Below are positions 42,815 to 51,444 of a stretch of 64,000 nucleotides of DNA, one piece after another. Origin of the DNA: Methanolobus profundi. GTDB lineage: Archaea > Halobacteriota > Methanosarcinia > Methanosarcinales > Methanosarcinaceae. The position numbers were made by a program, and so were the translations under genes. Below the pieces are notes generated by a model. It was given only the letters and a program-made list of their open reading frames with translations. It had not been told where the DNA came from and did no database searches. Every line of letters begins with the position of its first letter. Position 1 is the stretch's first letter. Location of the stretch: assembly GCF_900114835.1 (NCBI RefSeq), contig NZ_FOUJ01000001.1, positions 992,001-1,056,000 on the forward strand, in the 5' to 3' direction.

Positions 42815-44296
42815 CTAGAATTCATCATCCTGAGCATAACTTCTTCCCAATTTCAGAGCGAGTTCCGCTTTTTTAAGCTCCTGACCCAGATAGGCAGCAT
42901 GCTCCATTCTCGATACGAGTTCCATTTTAAGGATAGTATCCATGACCTCTCTTGCAGTCTCACCAACTATGGAAGCACTTTCATGTTCTGCAAGGATCTG
43001 CCCTCCTTTCATCCCATAGGGACCAGGGATTATACTGACCCTGATACTTCCCTTTGGATCAAGTGTCCACATCTTATTTTTCTCTGCACGTATGAAGGTT
43101 TCAGGGAGCATTGAATCAGTACGTCTTCTTTTCTCTTTAGCTTCGATAAGGTCGATCCCAAGGTCCTTTGGAGAACTCTCACGTTCCCTTGCAAGCATCA
43201 TCATCTGGGAAGCCCGTTTAAGTTCGTTGATCGAGCCCTGGGTCTTGTTGCTGTACTCGGGAGTGAAGAGGATGCTTGCACCAAGGTCTGCACCTATACC
43301 ACAGAGAGTAGCATTCACACCAGTAGAATCGGCATCGATAAGTTCTGTGACATTGCCGATCCCGAAGAAAACCGGGATATCAGGATTCTGCTCATGGAAC
43401 TCCATATACCTTACAATTGAGCCACCTATGCCATGACCTATCGGGTCAAGAACAGGATCTGCTATGAGTTCCTTAACCCCTGCTTCACGGGCAAGTTCCA
43501 TATTCCTGATGAGGCTATCAAAACCCTCTCCCTGATCAGGTATCACAACAGCAGGCACCCCTGCTTCTGCAATGTGAGGACCAACAATAGATATATTGCT
43601 GCTGTCAAGGCTCAATACCAGGTCTATACCACTGTCAAGGGCAGCATTGATCAGTTCGGGATCAAGTGTGTCTATGCTCAGTGGAAGAGAAGTCGTATCA
43701 CGTGCTATTCCTATTGCACGCTGTACATCCTCAGGCGTTGCATGGAGAGATGCACCCAGGTCGATCATGTCAGCACCTTTCTTCTCAAAGCTGCTTATCC
43801 TCAGGGCAAGGGTCTCCTTATCAAGTCCTGTGGCATCCACAACCTCTGCCAGCACCTTCATGCGGGAATCACCACCTACCTTCATTCTGCCTAATTCCAT
43901 TGGAGCTACAGCAGCATCTTCAAGTTCCTGTACCTTCTCAAGAGCCATCTCCCTGCGGATATCTGCAAGTAGCTCACAGGCAGGCACTTCCGTGGAGAAA
44001 TCCATCTTATCCGCAAAAGGAAGCACAAAACCCAGATCATAGGCATGTTTCGGACCAAGGCGTACCTTGCATCCGAGTTCAGCTTCAACCTTTATGAAAT
44101 CACCTGCCACAAGACCTGGGATAAAAATAAGATCATGATCAAGGTCACTGATATACTGATCAATGGCCGCAAGCAGTTTGCGAGGAGTGATGAATGCAGC
44201 GACCTTTGTGTCAGCAACAACAACATCAGCATGGTCCCCAACTGCACTTCTTACAGTCTGTTCAGCAAGTGTGCCTGTAGCTACAAGAATTTTCAT
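42815..44296 (-). CDS. Archaeal dihydropteroate synthase-like protein (TIGR00284) with DUF4346 tail
   Basis: A 493-aa protein. The N-terminal 130 residues (MKILVATGTLAEQTVRSAVGD, then FIPGLVAGDFIKVEAELGCKVRLGPKHA) precede a pterin-binding TIM barrel (about 150-380: DMIDLGASLH, TTSLPLSIDTLDPELINAAL, IADPVLDPIGHGIGGSI). The C-terminal part (KMWTLDPKGSIRVSIIPGPYG) is the DUF4346 domain. In archaea this family is linked to methanopterin biosynthesis. Unlike folate DHPS it is much longer and its substrate has been debated. The longer frame to 44341 is unlikely because MKILVATG at 44296 is the family start. Confidence 0.9.
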   Translation of the reverse strand: MKILVATGTLAEQTVRSAVGDHADVVVADTKVAAFITPRKLLAAIDQYISDLDHDLIFIPGLVAGDFIKVEAELGCKVRLGPKHAYDLGFVLPFADKMDFSTEVPACELLADIRREMALEKVQELEDAAVAPMELGRMKVGGDSRMKVLAEVVDATGLDKETLALRISSFEKKGADMIDLGASLHATPEDVQRAIGIARDTTSLPLSIDTLDPELINAALDSGIDLVLSLDSSNISIVGPHIAEAGVPAVVIPDQGEGFDSLIRNMELAREAGVKELIADPVLDPIGHGIGGSIVRYMEFHEQNPDIPVFFGIGNVTELIDADSTGVNATLCGIGADLGASILFTPEYSNKTQGSINELKRASQMMMLARERESSPKDLGIDLIEAKEKRRRTDSMLPETFIRAEKNKMWTLDPKGSIRVSIIPGPYGMKGGQILAEHESASIVGETAREVMDTILKMELVSRMEHAAYLGQELKKAELALKLGRSYAQDDEF

Positions 44297-44341
44297 GATT
44301 GGAAATAGCAGTGAAAGTAAAAAAGAATAACTGCCGGTCAA

Positions 44342-44373
44342 AAATTGAACGGCATGTCCGACATATGCCGGAC
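44342..44373 (-). terminator. Hairpin terminator after ftsZ
   Basis: CGGCAT (44350-44355) pairs with ATGCCG (44365-44370), and an alternative stem GTCCG/CGGAC exists inside. On the minus strand it is followed by TTCAATTTTT. It lies just past the ftsZ stop at 44388 and before the DHPS-like gene start at 44296. Confidence 0.6.
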
Positions 44374-44387
44374 AGCTTGCTTAAAGA

Positions 44388-45611
44388 TCAGTGAATTATG
44401 TCGATTATCGAACCGCCATTGCTTCTGGTCTGGATAGGCTCGACTACCGGACGGCTTACTCTGTTCATTGAGGTGCTTGCACGCCTGTATGAACGTGGTG
44501 CCTCTGATTCCCTGTTTGAAACCGGTGCACTCTCATAAGCGATGTTTGCCTGTGGATGTCCGAGTATCTGTGCTGACTGGACACCTGTCATGATAGCCAT
44601 TACACGTACCTTGCCCTCATACTCAGGAGTTATACGTGCTCCCCAGATAACATTTGCACTGGATGAAAGCTCGTATGTGAGTGAAGCAGCGATCTCCTCA
44701 GCCTCTTTAAGACTAAGGTCAGGGCCACCTGTGATGTGTACAAGACTGCCTGTTGCGCCTCTGTAGTCCACATCAAGAAGTGGGTGGTTGAGTGCTGCGC
44801 GAACGACATCGTCGCTCTTGTCCTGGTTCTTGCTCTCACCTACAAGCATTACTGCAACGCCGCCACAGCCCATGATAGCTCTGATATCGGCATAGTCGAT
44901 ATTGATGAGTGATGGCTGTGTGATGGTCTCTGTGATGCCCTTTACGGTCTCAGAGATGATCTGGTCCATTACTGAGAATGCCTGGTCGATAGGAAGGTTA
45001 GGTACGTACTCAAGGAGTCTGTTGTTGTCAAGTACGATAACGGTATCTGCGGCACGGCGGAACTCTTCAAGTCCCTCTTCTGCCTTAACTGCCCTTGCTC
45101 TTTCAACTCTGAAAGGACTGGATACCATACCTACAACGATAGCTCCCTGTTCCTTTGCTACCTCAGCGACAACAGGTGCGACACCGGTACCGGTTCCTCC
45201 ACCCATTCCAGCTGTAACGAAAACAAGGTCTGCATCCTTGAAGATCTCCTCAAGAGTGCCACGTGCAAGTTCTGCTGCCTTGGCACCTACCTCAGGATAA
45301 CCACCTGCGCCAAGACCACGTGTAAGTGTCTTGCCCACAAGTATCTTCTTGTCTGCACGGATAAGGTCAAGGTGCTGCTTGTCAGTGTTTATTGCCACTG
45401 TCTCTGCGCCCTCGATACCCATGTTGTAAAGTCTGTTAATAGTATTGTTACCTGCTCCACCACATCCGACGATCATGATCCGGGGTTGCCCAAGGATATC
45501 GAATTCGTCATTAACTGCGATCGAACGGCGGTACTCTTTCTCTTTCTCTGTGTGTTTTAATGCTTCCTGAACTATTGACTGCACTTTCATCCCCTCACGG
45601 ATTTGTGTCAT
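44388..45611 (-). CDS. ftsZ: Cell-division GTPase FtsZ
   Basis: A 407-aa FtsZ. The GTPase features are [14 protein letters not shown] (48-61), AINTDKQHL, the G-box GMGGGTGTG (135-143), [16 protein letters not shown], and the T7 synergy loop [11 protein letters not shown]. The C-terminal variable tail (from about 365) is basic and Ser/Arg-rich. It polymerises in the mid-cell ring. Archaea of this family often carry two ftsZ copies; the second is not in this window. A GTP-binding N-terminal extension of about 40 residues is typical. Start: ATG 45611, or ATG 45590 ([14 protein letters not shown]), which matches relatives better but has GAGGGG immediately adjacent. Confidence 0.97.
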   Translation of the reverse strand: MTQIREGMKVQSIVQEALKHTEKEKEYRRSIAVNDEFDILGQPRIMIVGCGGAGNNTINRLYNMGIEGAETVAINTDKQHLDLIRADKKILVGKTLTRGLGAGGYPEVGAKAAELARGTLEEIFKDADLVFVTAGMGGGTGTGVAPVVAEVAKEQGAIVVGMVSSPFRVERARAVKAEEGLEEFRRAADTVIVLDNNRLLEYVPNLPIDQAFSVMDQIISETVKGITETITQPSLINIDYADIRAIMGCGGVAVMLVGESKNQDKSDDVVRAALNHPLLDVDYRGATGSLVHITGGPDLSLKEAEEIAASLTYELSSSANVIWGARITPEYEGKVRVMAIMTGVQSAQILGHPQANIAYESAPVSNRESEAPRSYRRASTSMNRVSRPVVEPIQTRSNGGSIIDIIH

Positions 45612-46098
45612 TTCGGTATAGTGTTCTGGTTTTTCAGTTGCTGCTCAATTTTACTGTAACCATTTATCAACGTTTATTAACGTTCTGGAATTCTGTAATT
45701 GCTATATTTCCTTTATTCTTTTTATACTTATCCTTTTATGCAAGTTATAATTGGCATCAGACCAGACCATGAAAATCACAGAACAACTTGCTTAATGAAG
45801 TTGATCCTGATCCACATGGGACAGATCCTGCCACATTAACATGCATTCGGTCCAAATAAAGGACCAGGGCGTATAACGGACCTTTGCCAGATATTACATT
45901 TAAATAAGTAACTATATAAATTTAACCTGACAAATTATTATATTAGTCCTTTGTATATAAACATGCGCCCCCAGTATTTACCCATATAGTCCCGCATGAA
46001 AATATATATGGCATTTAATACATTACTGTAACAAACATATATACCCGATTAAAAGAATTAGAACCTTATTCGATCAACACTAACGCCGGAGAGTTTTT
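45612..46098. other. Intergenic region between divergent ftsZ and M50 protease genes
   Basis: 487 bases without a gene. Upstream of ftsZ is AACGTT-TATT-AACGTT (45669-45684), a possible operator made of two palindromic hexamers. Several TATA-like stretches precede the plus-strand protease gene (ATATATATGG near 45999 and AACATATATACC at 46033-46044). GGAGAG (46088-46093) is the ribosome-binding site for the TTG start at 46099. Confidence 0.5.
45669..45684. promoter_or_regulatory. AACGTT-TATT-AACGTT repeat upstream of ftsZ
   Basis: Two copies of the palindromic hexamer AACGTT four bases apart, about 60 bases upstream of the ftsZ start. This is the size and symmetry of a dimer-binding site. No protein is implicated by the sequence. 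Confidence 0.35.
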
Positions 46099-47838
46099 TT
46101 GGACGGAACAAATATTGCATTAACACTCTTTTTCCTTTACTGGCTGGCTGTAATAATGCTGGAAAGAAAGGGAATATTGAAAAAGTATAATATAAGCACA
46201 TACGGGCCTGTCCTTATGATAAGGACAACACATGGCCTGAAACTTCTGGATAAGCTCGCCATCCCAAAGAAAGCCTGGCGTGTCTACGCGGACATAGGTA
46301 TCAGACTGATGTTCATAGGAATGATAGCAATGTTCCTGGTCATCATCTTATCAGATCTTGCCATGCTGGCATCGATCGGTGATAATTCGATGCCTGAACC
46401 CGGGAAGTTCAATGAAGCAAGGAACATCTTCCTGATACCTGGTGTCAACGAGTTCATACCATTGACATGGGGTATTATCGCACTTGTTGTCACTCTTGTA
46501 GTACATGAGTTCTCACATGCCATATTATGCCGTGTAGAGAACATCAGGGTGAAGTCCATGGGAATATTGCTTGCAGTGGTCCCTATTGGAGGATTTGCAG
46601 AACCTGATGAAGAGGAACTTTTTGGAAAGAAGGAAGAAGAGATAACTTATGAGAACGACCCCTACGGCGACCGACGTCTTGGAATAACGATCAATGATGA
46701 TGAACCTGAAAAGAAGGTCGTAAAGACAGATGAGAAGATAGCCACCCGCACACAGAGAGCCAGGATCCTGGCCGCAGGAGTAATGGCTAACTTCGTGGTC
46801 GCACTTATCGCATTCACTTTACTCTTCGGCCCTGTCCTGGGTGCAATGTCACCCCTCGGAGACACAATGATCGTAGATGTTGCTGAGGACAGTCCGGCCT
46901 ATGCAGCAGGTATTCGCGAGAATATGGTCATCACGCAGATAGATGATACACAAATAGGCAATGTCAATGATATGCTAGAATACCTTGAAGGACTGGACAC
47001 AGGAACCATGGTCACGCTCCATGCGGCATCTGACCGGATAATATCTACATATGATGTCGAGGTCATAGACCCGGATATAGAACCATCAGGAATATCGATC
47101 CAAAGTATAGTTGAAGATTCACCGGCATCTGCTGCCGGACTTGAAGCTGGCACCAGTATCATGTACATAGATGGCAGTCCCATACGCTCTTACACAGATT
47201 TCCAGTCCATAATGAACACCAGCGTACCTGGCCAGGAAGTCACTGTTGAGATAGGTAGAGAGGACACAGAAGGTACCACCAGCTACAATGTCACTCTGGC
47301 ACAACATCCGGATGTTGAGACAAAGGGATTCCTCGGTGTTGTCACAAGTTATGACGGACAGGTAGCTACATCCCTTGGAATATCAGTTGGAGAATTCCCT
47401 GCAACAGCATATCTTGAGCTCTTCAAGAGCATACCACAGATGCTAAAGGGACTTGCAGGATGGATCATCCTTCTCGGATTACCGATCATTGGCTTTGCAG
47501 GAGAAGGATTCCCAGGATTCAGCGGCACCCTGGCACAGTTCTATGAACCTGTAGGATGGGCAGAACCTTTCGGAATAGGCGTATTCTGGCTTGCTAACGC
47601 ACTCTTGTGGATCGGATGGCTCAACTTCTATGTAGGGCTTTTCAACTGTCTGCCTGCAGTGCCACTTGACGGAGGACACGTATTCAGAGATTACATGAAC
47701 GCATTCCTATTCAGGGTCACAGGAAATGAGGAAAAAGCAGAACATCTTTCAGCACTTGTGGCAGCGACCTTTGCAATGCTGATACTAATGTCATTCCTGT
47801 TCATGATATTCGGACCGTACATCGTGCACGGGTTCTAA
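46099..47838 (+). CDS. Site-2 protease (M50) with two PDZ domains
   Basis: A 579-aa protein starting at TTG (46099-46101), supported by GGAGAG seven bases ahead. About six to seven membrane segments. The zinc motif is HEFSH (136-140) in VTLVVHEFSHAI, and the second catalytic motif is LDGGH in CLPAVPLDGGHVFRDY near the C-terminus. Two PDZ domains lie between (about 250-330 and 335-405: EDSPAYAAGIRENMVI and EDSPASAAGLEAGTSIM). Site-2 proteases cut anchored regulators inside the membrane. An acidic insertion (DEEELFGKKEEEITYEND) follows the active site. The gene is followed 52 bases on by a K+ channel gene. Confidence 0.95.
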   Translation: MDGTNIALTLFFLYWLAVIMLERKGILKKYNISTYGPVLMIRTTHGLKLLDKLAIPKKAWRVYADIGIRLMFIGMIAMFLVIILSDLAMLASIGDNSMPEPGKFNEARNIFLIPGVNEFIPLTWGIIALVVTLVVHEFSHAILCRVENIRVKSMGILLAVVPIGGFAEPDEEELFGKKEEEITYENDPYGDRRLGITINDDEPEKKVVKTDEKIATRTQRARILAAGVMANFVVALIAFTLLFGPVLGAMSPLGDTMIVDVAEDSPAYAAGIRENMVITQIDDTQIGNVNDMLEYLEGLDTGTMVTLHAASDRIISTYDVEVIDPDIEPSGISIQSIVEDSPASAAGLEAGTSIMYIDGSPIRSYTDFQSIMNTSVPGQEVTVEIGREDTEGTTSYNVTLAQHPDVETKGFLGVVTSYDGQVATSLGISVGEFPATAYLELFKSIPQMLKGLAGWIILLGLPIIGFAGEGFPGFSGTLAQFYEPVGWAEPFGIGVFWLANALLWIGWLNFYVGLFNCLPAVPLDGGHVFRDYMNAFLFRVTGNEEKAEHLSALVAATFAMLILMSFLFMIFGPYIVHGF

Positions 47839-47890
47839 TGAGCAGCACACAATAGAATTAAGAACAGGCTACAATGTGAAGGTGAGCTGA

Positions 47891-48904
47891 ATGAGAGTAA
47901 AGCACCTATGGCATATGACAGTACTGAAATCAGTAGCTGGAGCTCTTGCTCTCATATTGTTCTATATGCTGCTGTTCATAAAGATAATGACCTACGAAGG
48001 TCAGACCGAGTATGCAAACCTTTATGATGCATTCTACTGGGTGATCACCACCCTTACAACTGTAGGCTATGGCGATATCATAGTTACCTCTCATATAGGG
48101 AAAATATATTCGGTCTTTGTTCAGCTATCCGGGATACCACTGGTATTTGGAGTTCTCTTCACCCTGGTCATAATACCGTGGATGGAGAAGATGATCCATT
48201 CCAACATACCCACCAAAGCTTCAAAGAAACTAAAGGACCATATCATCATATGCGGATATAACAAACTCATAGAGACACTTATCGAGGAGCTAAAAGAGAA
48301 TGATGTACCTTACATCCTTATAGAAGAGGATACCGGACTTGTAAAGGACCTGCTTAAAAGGAACATCCAGACCATATTTGGTGCAGTGTATGAAGAAGAG
48401 ACCCTCAAAAATGCAAACATCAGAGATGCACGTTTCCTGATCGCTAACCGTTCTGACGAGATGAATGCGAATATAGTACTGACAGCACGTAACATCAGTG
48501 AACTTAACATAATAGCCATTGTCGAGGACAGGTCCAATAAGAAATACCTGAAATATGCCGGTGCAACAAGCGTTGTATCACCAAAGGAGATGTTTGGCAG
48601 GTTCATTGGAAGAAAAGCCGCAGATCCTTTTGTTAACAGGCTTACAGGAGCCACCGAGTTCTTTGAAGGTGTCAGTATTGTGGAATTACCGATCTACCCG
48701 AAAAGTCCCCTTATAGGAAAGACCATGAAAAATGCAGCTATCCGGGAAAAGACAGGTGCTAATATAGTAGGTATGTGGAAAGGAGGAAGCCTGACCTTTA
48801 TCATCAGATCTGATGAAGTGATCAAAGACAACTCAGTGCTACTTGCAATAGGTTCTACTGAGCAACTGTCCCGTCTGAAGAAACTGACACAACATATGGA
48901 GTGA
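47891..48904 (+). CDS. Potassium channel with RCK domain (MthK-like)
   Basis: A 337-aa protein: two membrane helices flank the selectivity filter TTVGYGD (56-62 in WVITTLTTVGYGDIIV). A cytoplasmic RCK domain (about 110-250, DHIIICGYNKLIETLIEEL with a nucleotide-type glycine motif) and a TrkA-C domain (about 260-337) follow. The layout is that of MthK, a ligand-gated K+ channel. The adjacent gene encodes a free RCK protein, so they may form one gated system. The start ATG has GGTGAG nearby. Confidence 0.95.
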   Translation: MRVKHLWHMTVLKSVAGALALILFYMLLFIKIMTYEGQTEYANLYDAFYWVITTLTTVGYGDIIVTSHIGKIYSVFVQLSGIPLVFGVLFTLVIIPWMEKMIHSNIPTKASKKLKDHIIICGYNKLIETLIEELKENDVPYILIEEDTGLVKDLLKRNIQTIFGAVYEEETLKNANIRDARFLIANRSDEMNANIVLTARNISELNIIAIVEDRSNKKYLKYAGATSVVSPKEMFGRFIGRKAADPFVNRLTGATEFFEGVSIVELPIYPKSPLIGKTMKNAAIREKTGANIVGMWKGGSLTFIIRSDEVIKDNSVLLAIGSTEQLSRLKKLTQHME

Positions 48905-48910
48905 AACTCA

Positions 48911-49612
48911 ATGGAAGATACGACCAAAAGAGATGAACTGGTAGTGCTCGGATGCGGTGATGTTGGCAGACGTGTGGTGGAAACTCTCAAATATGCAGAT
49001 ATAAAGTTCACAGTTGTAGATTCCAATGAACAGAACTTCGAGAATGCAGATTATAATTATGTTGTTGGGAATGCAACAGAGGAAGATGTGCTCATACAGG
49101 CAGAAGTTCCAACTGCTTCCACTGTTATCGTATCCCTCAATGATGATACAGATGTCATGTTCGCTACACTCATTACAAGAGGATTGAATCCAAGTTCAAC
49201 CATAATAGCACGGGCAAACTCATACAGATCGATCGATAAGATATACAAGGCCGGTGCTGACTACGTTGCGGCATTGCCCATAGTTGCCGGCCAGATGCTT
49301 GCAAAAATGACATCATCCTGTCTTGCTGTCTCATGCAATAAAATGGATGAGGATATCATGCTCTATGAAGGCATAGATATTGAAAAGCACACCGTTATAG
49401 GTGACAGAGGTCTTGCTAACAAAACCGTATTGGACATCGATCTGCGAAACAGATTCGGATGTACCATAATAGGCATAGAAAGGAATGGAACAGTTATCAC
49501 TGATATCCTCCCTTCAACAGTGATCAGGGAAGGAGATATTGTGGCTGTGGTTGGTGGCAAGGAAGAAATAGCGAAATTCAAGGAAAAGTATGTAAAGGTC
49601 AAGTTATACTAA
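48911..49612 (+). CDS. TrkA/RCK domain protein, partner of the K+ channel
   Basis: A 233-aa soluble protein with a TrkA-N (Rossmann) domain (about 10-130: LVVLGCGDVGRRVVETLKYADI, VVDSNEQNF, VGNATEEDVL) and a TrkA-C domain (about 150-233: IGDRGLANKTVLDIDLRNRFGCTIIGIERNGTVI). The protein lacks membrane segments. It starts 6 bases after the channel gene, so it is co-translated and probably forms mixed gating rings or serves a Trk transporter. Confidence 0.93.
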   Translation: MEDTTKRDELVVLGCGDVGRRVVETLKYADIKFTVVDSNEQNFENADYNYVVGNATEEDVLIQAEVPTASTVIVSLNDDTDVMFATLITRGLNPSSTIIARANSYRSIDKIYKAGADYVAALPIVAGQMLAKMTSSCLAVSCNKMDEDIMLYEGIDIEKHTVIGDRGLANKTVLDIDLRNRFGCTIIGIERNGTVITDILPSTVIREGDIVAVVGGKEEIAKFKEKYVKVKLY

Positions 49613-49641
49613 GGGAAGACCACCTTTACGGATCGTGACAA

Positions 49642-50391
49642 ATGGAAATAATAATTCTCGCTCTTATTGTATTCTGTACATCTACGCTTTTCTCAATGAT
49701 CGGACTGGGAGGAGCCATATTCTATGTGCCCTTCTTCTACTGGCTCACGGGAGATTTCATCTCATCGGTTACGATCGCACTTCTTTTGAACACGGTGACA
49801 TCAGGCTCTGCAGCCATCACTTACATAAGAAAGGGCATGGTCGATTTCAAGGTAGCCATCCCTTTTATCATTGCATCCATGACAGGTGCCCAGATAGGAG
49901 CATATTTCACACAGGTGATACCAGTTAGCTTGCTTCTTTTTGCACTGACCATCCTGATGATATTTGTCGGAGAGGAAATGATATTCTCAAAGGCACAGTT
50001 ACTGTACAAGGGTAAGCATTTCAGTGACCATAGAAGATATCCGGCCATAATTGTTGCAGGTTTTGTGATAGGGACCATAGCAGGAATGATCGGAGTGGGC
50101 GGAGGAACCTTTGTAGTACCATTGCTATTAGTATTGGGATTCACGATCAAGCGGGCTGCAGCAAGTTCAGGCTTCATTGTGCTCTTCACATCCCTCTCAG
50201 CCTTTGTCGCACATGCAAGCTCATGGGATCCTGAGATCCATATGCTGGCAGCTGTGGCGATCGCCTCGTTCTTTGGTGCACAGCTGGGTTCACATATAAT
50301 GCACAGCAGGATCAGACCGGAGACACTGCAAAAGATGTTTGGGGTCATACTCTGGATAATGGCACTCAAAATGCTGTCAGGAATGATATGA
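49642..50391 (+). CDS. TauE/SafE family permease
   Basis: A 249-aa protein with eight hydrophobic segments. The family's repeat signature is seen twice: LFSMIGLGGAIFYVPFFYW near the start and IAGMIGVGGGTFVVPLLLVLG in the second half. Family members carry sulfite, organosulfonate or other small anions. The next genes give no metabolic clue. It follows the RCK gene by 29 bases. Confidence 0.92.
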   Translation: MEIIILALIVFCTSTLFSMIGLGGAIFYVPFFYWLTGDFISSVTIALLLNTVTSGSAAITYIRKGMVDFKVAIPFIIASMTGAQIGAYFTQVIPVSLLLFALTILMIFVGEEMIFSKAQLLYKGKHFSDHRRYPAIIVAGFVIGTIAGMIGVGGGTFVVPLLLVLGFTIKRAAASSGFIVLFTSLSAFVAHASSWDPEIHMLAAVAIASFFGAQLGSHIMHSRIRPETLQKMFGVILWIMALKMLSGMI

Positions 50392-50457
50392 GAAGCATTT
50401 TTATCGCAAATGATAGAAACCTTTAATACAAGATGCAGCAATCAGTAGTTGCTTTGC

Positions 50458-50554
50458 GGGCCTGTAGGGTAGCCAGGATATCCTGATGGGCTTCGATGTG
50501 ACCATAATGGTCCGGAGATACCCATCGACTCGTGTTCGAATCGCGGCGGGCCCG
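50458..50554 (+). tRNA. tRNA-Arg (anticodon TCG) with 23-base intron
   Basis: Acceptor GGGCCTG (50458-50464) pairs with CGGGCCC (50547-50553), discriminator G; CCA is not encoded. Anticodon stem ATGGG/CCCAT, loop CTTCGA then intron then A, anticodon TCG at 50493-50495. T-loop TTCGAAT. The intron (50497-50519) sits at the canonical 37/38 position. A full bulge-helix-bulge is present: CTTC pairs with GGAG (50514-50517), bulges are GA|T and AT|A, and the intron hairpin is GACCA-TAA-TGGTC. Confidence 0.96.
50497..50519 (+). other. Archaeal tRNA intron with bulge-helix-bulge
   Basis: 23 bases (TGTGACCATAATGGTCCGGA then GAT) that the tRNA splicing endonuclease should remove. Four-base central helix and two three-base bulges are exactly spaced. 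Cuts fall after A37 and after T50519, leaving A38. Confidence 0.9.
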
Positions 50555-50732
50555 TTCTTTTGTTATATTTGTTTTCAAATTCTTTTTAAAGTTATATTTA
50601 TCACTGGAGTTGATACTATCGCTCCTTTAGCATCCAGCAAACGTAAAAAATTAAAGTGCTGCTTTTTAACACTGATACCAACATCTTAATTAAATTTCAG
50701 TAAATAGTGATATTTGAGAGGTATTACTAAAA

Positions 50733-51317
50733 ATGATCCGAATATCAAACACTTTGAAATGGCAGATACTGTTGATCTTATTGTTTGTATTATTATCCAG
50801 TTTGGTGGTAGCGAGTGAAAATAATGAGGAGAATTTTTCATATATAAATGACAGTATTTTTTCTGACTATGGAACTGTTATTTTTGAAGATCTAGAAAAT
50901 GATCCTGATATGATTGCTATCCGAGGAACGATACCTGAAATAAAGAATTCAGAAGAACTAAAAGAATGGGATGCGGAGCTTCGTGGTCATAGAGAAAATA
51001 TAGGGTCTTTGATCGAACCATATATGACCTCAAATGATGGTCCGGTAGTGGCACTTGCATATAATAGTGATGGATACATGCGTGTATACCTGGATAAATA
51101 TCTAGAAACGGAAATTAATGATACAACAATTGACATGCTTTATCAAATAATTGAAGAAGAGTATGAGCAAGAAGGAATTGATAATGTCCCTGTAGCTTTT
51201 ATTTTTAGATATAGAGCCATTGAAACAATCGAAAAAGAAACATATTTATCTGGATTTAGTTCACTTTTATGTTTATTAGTTATTATGTGTTTGATAGCAT
51301 TAAAAAAGTATAATTAG
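50733..51317 (+). CDS. Exported protein with PGF-CTERM-like C-terminal anchor
   Basis: A 194-aa protein with a signal peptide-like N-terminus (about 1-27, LLILLFVLLSSLVVAS), an acidic domain of 140 residues and a C-terminal SGFSS plus hydrophobic helix ending in KKYN. That tripartite end resembles the PGF-CTERM sorting signal processed by archaeosortase. The gene is visibly more AT-rich than the neighbouring genes. The acidic domain is not recognised. A perfect 8-bp hairpin (51375-51394) follows. Confidence 0.7.
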   Translation: MIRISNTLKWQILLILLFVLLSSLVVASENNEENFSYINDSIFSDYGTVIFEDLENDPDMIAIRGTIPEIKNSEELKEWDAELRGHRENIGSLIEPYMTSNDGPVVALAYNSDGYMRVYLDKYLETEINDTTIDMLYQIIEEEYEQEGIDNVPVAFIFRYRAIETIEKETYLSGFSSLLCLLVIMCLIALKKYN

Positions 51318-51374
51318 TTGTTATTCAGTTAGAACGAGTTATTTTATGAGTTCCTAACATGAACTTGCAAAGTT

Positions 51375-51394
51375 ATGGCTCTCTACAGAGCCAT
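51375..51394 (+). terminator. Perfect 8-bp hairpin terminator
   Basis: ATGGCTCT-CTAC-AGAGCCAT: eight paired bases, four-base loop, followed by TTTAAG. It lies 58 bases after the stop of the anchored-protein gene and before the convergent pheT stop (51445). Confidence 0.6.
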
Positions 51395-51444
51395 TTTAAG
51401 CCTATAATTTAAAAAAGTATTATTAAAAAAGTAATTATGACCGA

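Noticed and set aside
44342-44373. Third copy of hairpin repeat R1
   Set aside because: It shares only CCGGAC-like bases with R1. The stems and order differ, so it is treated as a separate ftsZ terminator.
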